Positions 62,813 to 64,000 of a DNA stretch of 64,000 nucleotides are shown piece after piece (within the stretch, counting starts at the first letter, position 1; the number at the start of each line of letters is the position of its first letter). The stretch comes from Cognatiyoonia sp965661665. GTDB taxonomy: Bacteria; Pseudomonadota; Alphaproteobacteria; Rhodobacterales; Rhodobacteraceae. Both the position numbers and the translations under genes were made by a program. The notes beneath the pieces were generated by a model, which worked only from the letters and a program-made list of their open reading frames with translations, was not told where the DNA came from and ran no database searches. The stretch lies in assembly GCF_965661665.1 (NCBI RefSeq), contig NZ_CBFIEO010000014.1, positions 20,789 through 84,788 of the forward strand. The letters are read 5' to 3'.

Positions 62813-63877
62813 ATGATTAAGACACTTGTAATTCACCTTGGTGATACGAAAACTGGTTCAACCGCCTTACAATCCGTATTGAGGTCGGGCAGATATACAA
62901 CGCCCAGCGGACAGACGGTTTTTTATCCTGGCGAAAGCCTCAATCAGAACCGCATGCCCAATGCGGTGGCACAAAGCAGCCAGTCACGCATTTTTTCTTC
63001 TGTCGCCGAAGAGTTCAAAGCGAGTGAGTGCGATTTCGGGGTCATTTCTGCCGAGTTGTTTCAAGCTGTGGACCCTGAGGATCTGAAGCACGCCTTAGAA
63101 CAGGAAATGCCGGATTTTATCGATCGACTGCGACTTATTTCTTATGTACGCCCACATGCAGAAAAACTGGTCTCGACCTTTTCGGAACAGGCCAAGTTTG
63201 GGAAGGTTGCAGATGATTTGCGCAACCATTTTAAGAACACGCGCAGTAAGAAAAAGTTTCATTATGCGCCTCGGTTTGAAAAATGGCGGAGCACCTTCGG
63301 TAACAAGTTTTCACTGCGATTGTTCCAGAGAAATGCACTTGTGAATGGGGATGTAGTCGAAGATTTCTTTCAATGGATGTTGGGAGAGGCGGGAACGAAA
63401 GTGAACGCACAACAACTTTCGAATTCCGCATTGACCGCAGGGCAAATCGCGCTTTTGAGACGGTTTCACGATCTTTTACAGCGCCAAGGGTTTTCCAAGG
63501 ATAAAGGCCGCATGCCAGCTGCTGTGGCACGTGCGTTGGTTGCGCAGTTCCGGATCTCTGGGCTTGCTGAAACGTCTGAAAGAGTAACTCTGCCGCCGAA
63601 ATTGGTGACAAGTATTCAATCTACCTACAGAAAAGACGCCGCGGAATTAGACGAGATGTTTTTCGAAGGGACCCCAATGTCTCATGCGCTGGAGGCTGTG
63701 CCAGAAAAATTGATTGGCGTGAACAAGGATTTCGAAGCTTCGAGATTTTTTTCAGAAGAAACGCTTCAGGCTTTCGATACCATGGCTCAGATGAGTATTC
63801 TGCTCATGGGTGAAAATAAGAAGCAGCTCCGGAAACGCGCAAATCAAGTGAGAGCCAAAACAAAACTTAAACGTTAG
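62813..63877 (+). CDS. Sulfotransferase-family protein
   Basis: A 354-residue protein that begins TLVIHLGDTKTGSTALQSVL; the PAPS loop is TKTGST at residues 12-17. LRLISYVRPHAEKLVSTFSEQ is the 3'-phosphate segment and VVEDFFQWML a helix shared with the gene at 40.4 kb. The C-terminus is basic. It starts 12 bp after the preceding sulfotransferase, so the two are adjacent members of one operon and may sulfate different positions. Confidence 0.82.
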   Translation: MIKTLVIHLGDTKTGSTALQSVLRSGRYTTPSGQTVFYPGESLNQNRMPNAVAQSSQSRIFSSVAEEFKASECDFGVISAELFQAVDPEDLKHALEQEMPDFIDRLRLISYVRPHAEKLVSTFSEQAKFGKVADDLRNHFKNTRSKKKFHYAPRFEKWRSTFGNKFSLRLFQRNALVNGDVVEDFFQWMLGEAGTKVNAQQLSNSALTAGQIALLRRFHDLLQRQGFSKDKGRMPAAVARALVAQFRISGLAETSERVTLPPKLVTSIQSTYRKDAAELDEMFFEGTPMSHALEAVPEKLIGVNKDFEASRFFSEETLQAFDTMAQMSILLMGENKKQLRKRANQVRAKTKLKR

Positions 63878-64000
63878 TTGGACTGGCTTTCGGCCGGATA
63901 CTGGAGATATGGCAAGATAGGTGTCACATCGCTTTCTTCCTGATAATGGTCAAACGGATAGCCGAAGATCGTCATCAAATCGCCAAGCTTCTTTTCGGTC
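63874..64000 (-). CDS. C-terminal part of an unknown protein (partial)
   Basis: The last 42 codons of a minus-strand gene that enters from the right edge: it reads KLGDLMTIFGYPFDHYQEE and ends LQYPAESQSN. The stop at 63874-63876 overlaps the convergent sulfotransferase end. No motif is long enough for a family call. Continuous coding with acceptable codon use and a neat convergent end suggest a real gene. Confidence 0.5.
   Translation of the reverse strand, partial: TEKKLGDLMTIFGYPFDHYQEESDVTPILPYLQYPAESQSN

Noticed and set aside
1..64000. CRISPR arrays, rRNA genes and large tandem repeats
   Set aside because: I looked for regularly spaced repeats and rRNA-like stretches and saw none; only short regulatory repeats and two tRNA genes are present.

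Overview
The window looks like chromosomal DNA of a marine Rhodobacteraceae bacterium of the Roseobacter group. The evidence is a dmdA-acuI pair for dimethylsulfoniopropionate (DMSP) use behind a GntR regulator, an alphaproteobacterial GAAC-N7-GAAC SOS box before recA, the minus-strand order DUF177 / rpmF-plsX-fabH-ihfA-merR, a trgA remnant, and a corrinoid protein grouped with DUF1638 and UPF0145 proteins. This assignment comes from gene content and order, not from a database search.

Layout. 1-5 kb: a tungstate-type ABC importer (ATPase partial) and a glycerol 3-phosphate regulon (glpR divergent from glpD-glpK) with a clear operator-like palindrome. 4.9-39 kb: mostly housekeeping genes. These are recA, alaS, typA, a CAT-anticodon tRNA, purM-purN, rnd, sufE, the corrinoid/one-carbon group, the fatty-acid and phospholipid operon, bamE, the DMSP locus (dmdR, DUF2182, DUF1326, dmdA, acuI), a small ORF with its own ribosome binding site and terminator, a class V aminotransferase, photolyase, cfa, cysK, a large MscS-type channel, alaX and a secreted metallopeptidase. 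39.9-49.9 kb: accessory DNA starting at tRNA-Ser(GGA). It holds a lone sulfotransferase, a tyrosine-recombinase remnant, a compact cluster (outer-membrane barrel, Asp-nucleophile alpha/beta hydrolase, cytochrome P450, unknown protein, and in the opposite direction a HlyC-like acyltransferase with a Ser-nucleophile hydrolase), a truncated P-loop mobile-element gene, a DUF418-type membrane protein divergent from a TetR regulator, and an IS3 fragment. 50-64 kb: a surface-polysaccharide locus with UDP-galactopyranose mutase, two galactofuranosyltransferase-like GT2 enzymes, a KpsM/KpsE/KpsT-type exporter, GSCFA and SGNH proteins and four sulfotransferase-like genes.

Working together. The 50-64 kb genes can be read as making UDP-galactofuranose, polymerising it, possibly sulfating and acylating or de-acylating it, and exporting it through an ABC capsule transporter. 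The product would be a sulfated galactofuranose-containing capsule; that is inferred. The 42-46.7 kb cluster has overlapping or touching genes, which implies coupled expression, and it does not match a pathway I recognise. It is my best candidate for an undescribed system.

Five genes carry a premature stop, a frameshift or an internal gap: a sulfotransferase beside glpK, a MOSC gene, a radical SAM gene, trgA and a second sulfotransferase. Several inactivating codons are compatible with CAR-to-TAR changes. Either the genome is accumulating pseudogenes or the assembly has local errors.
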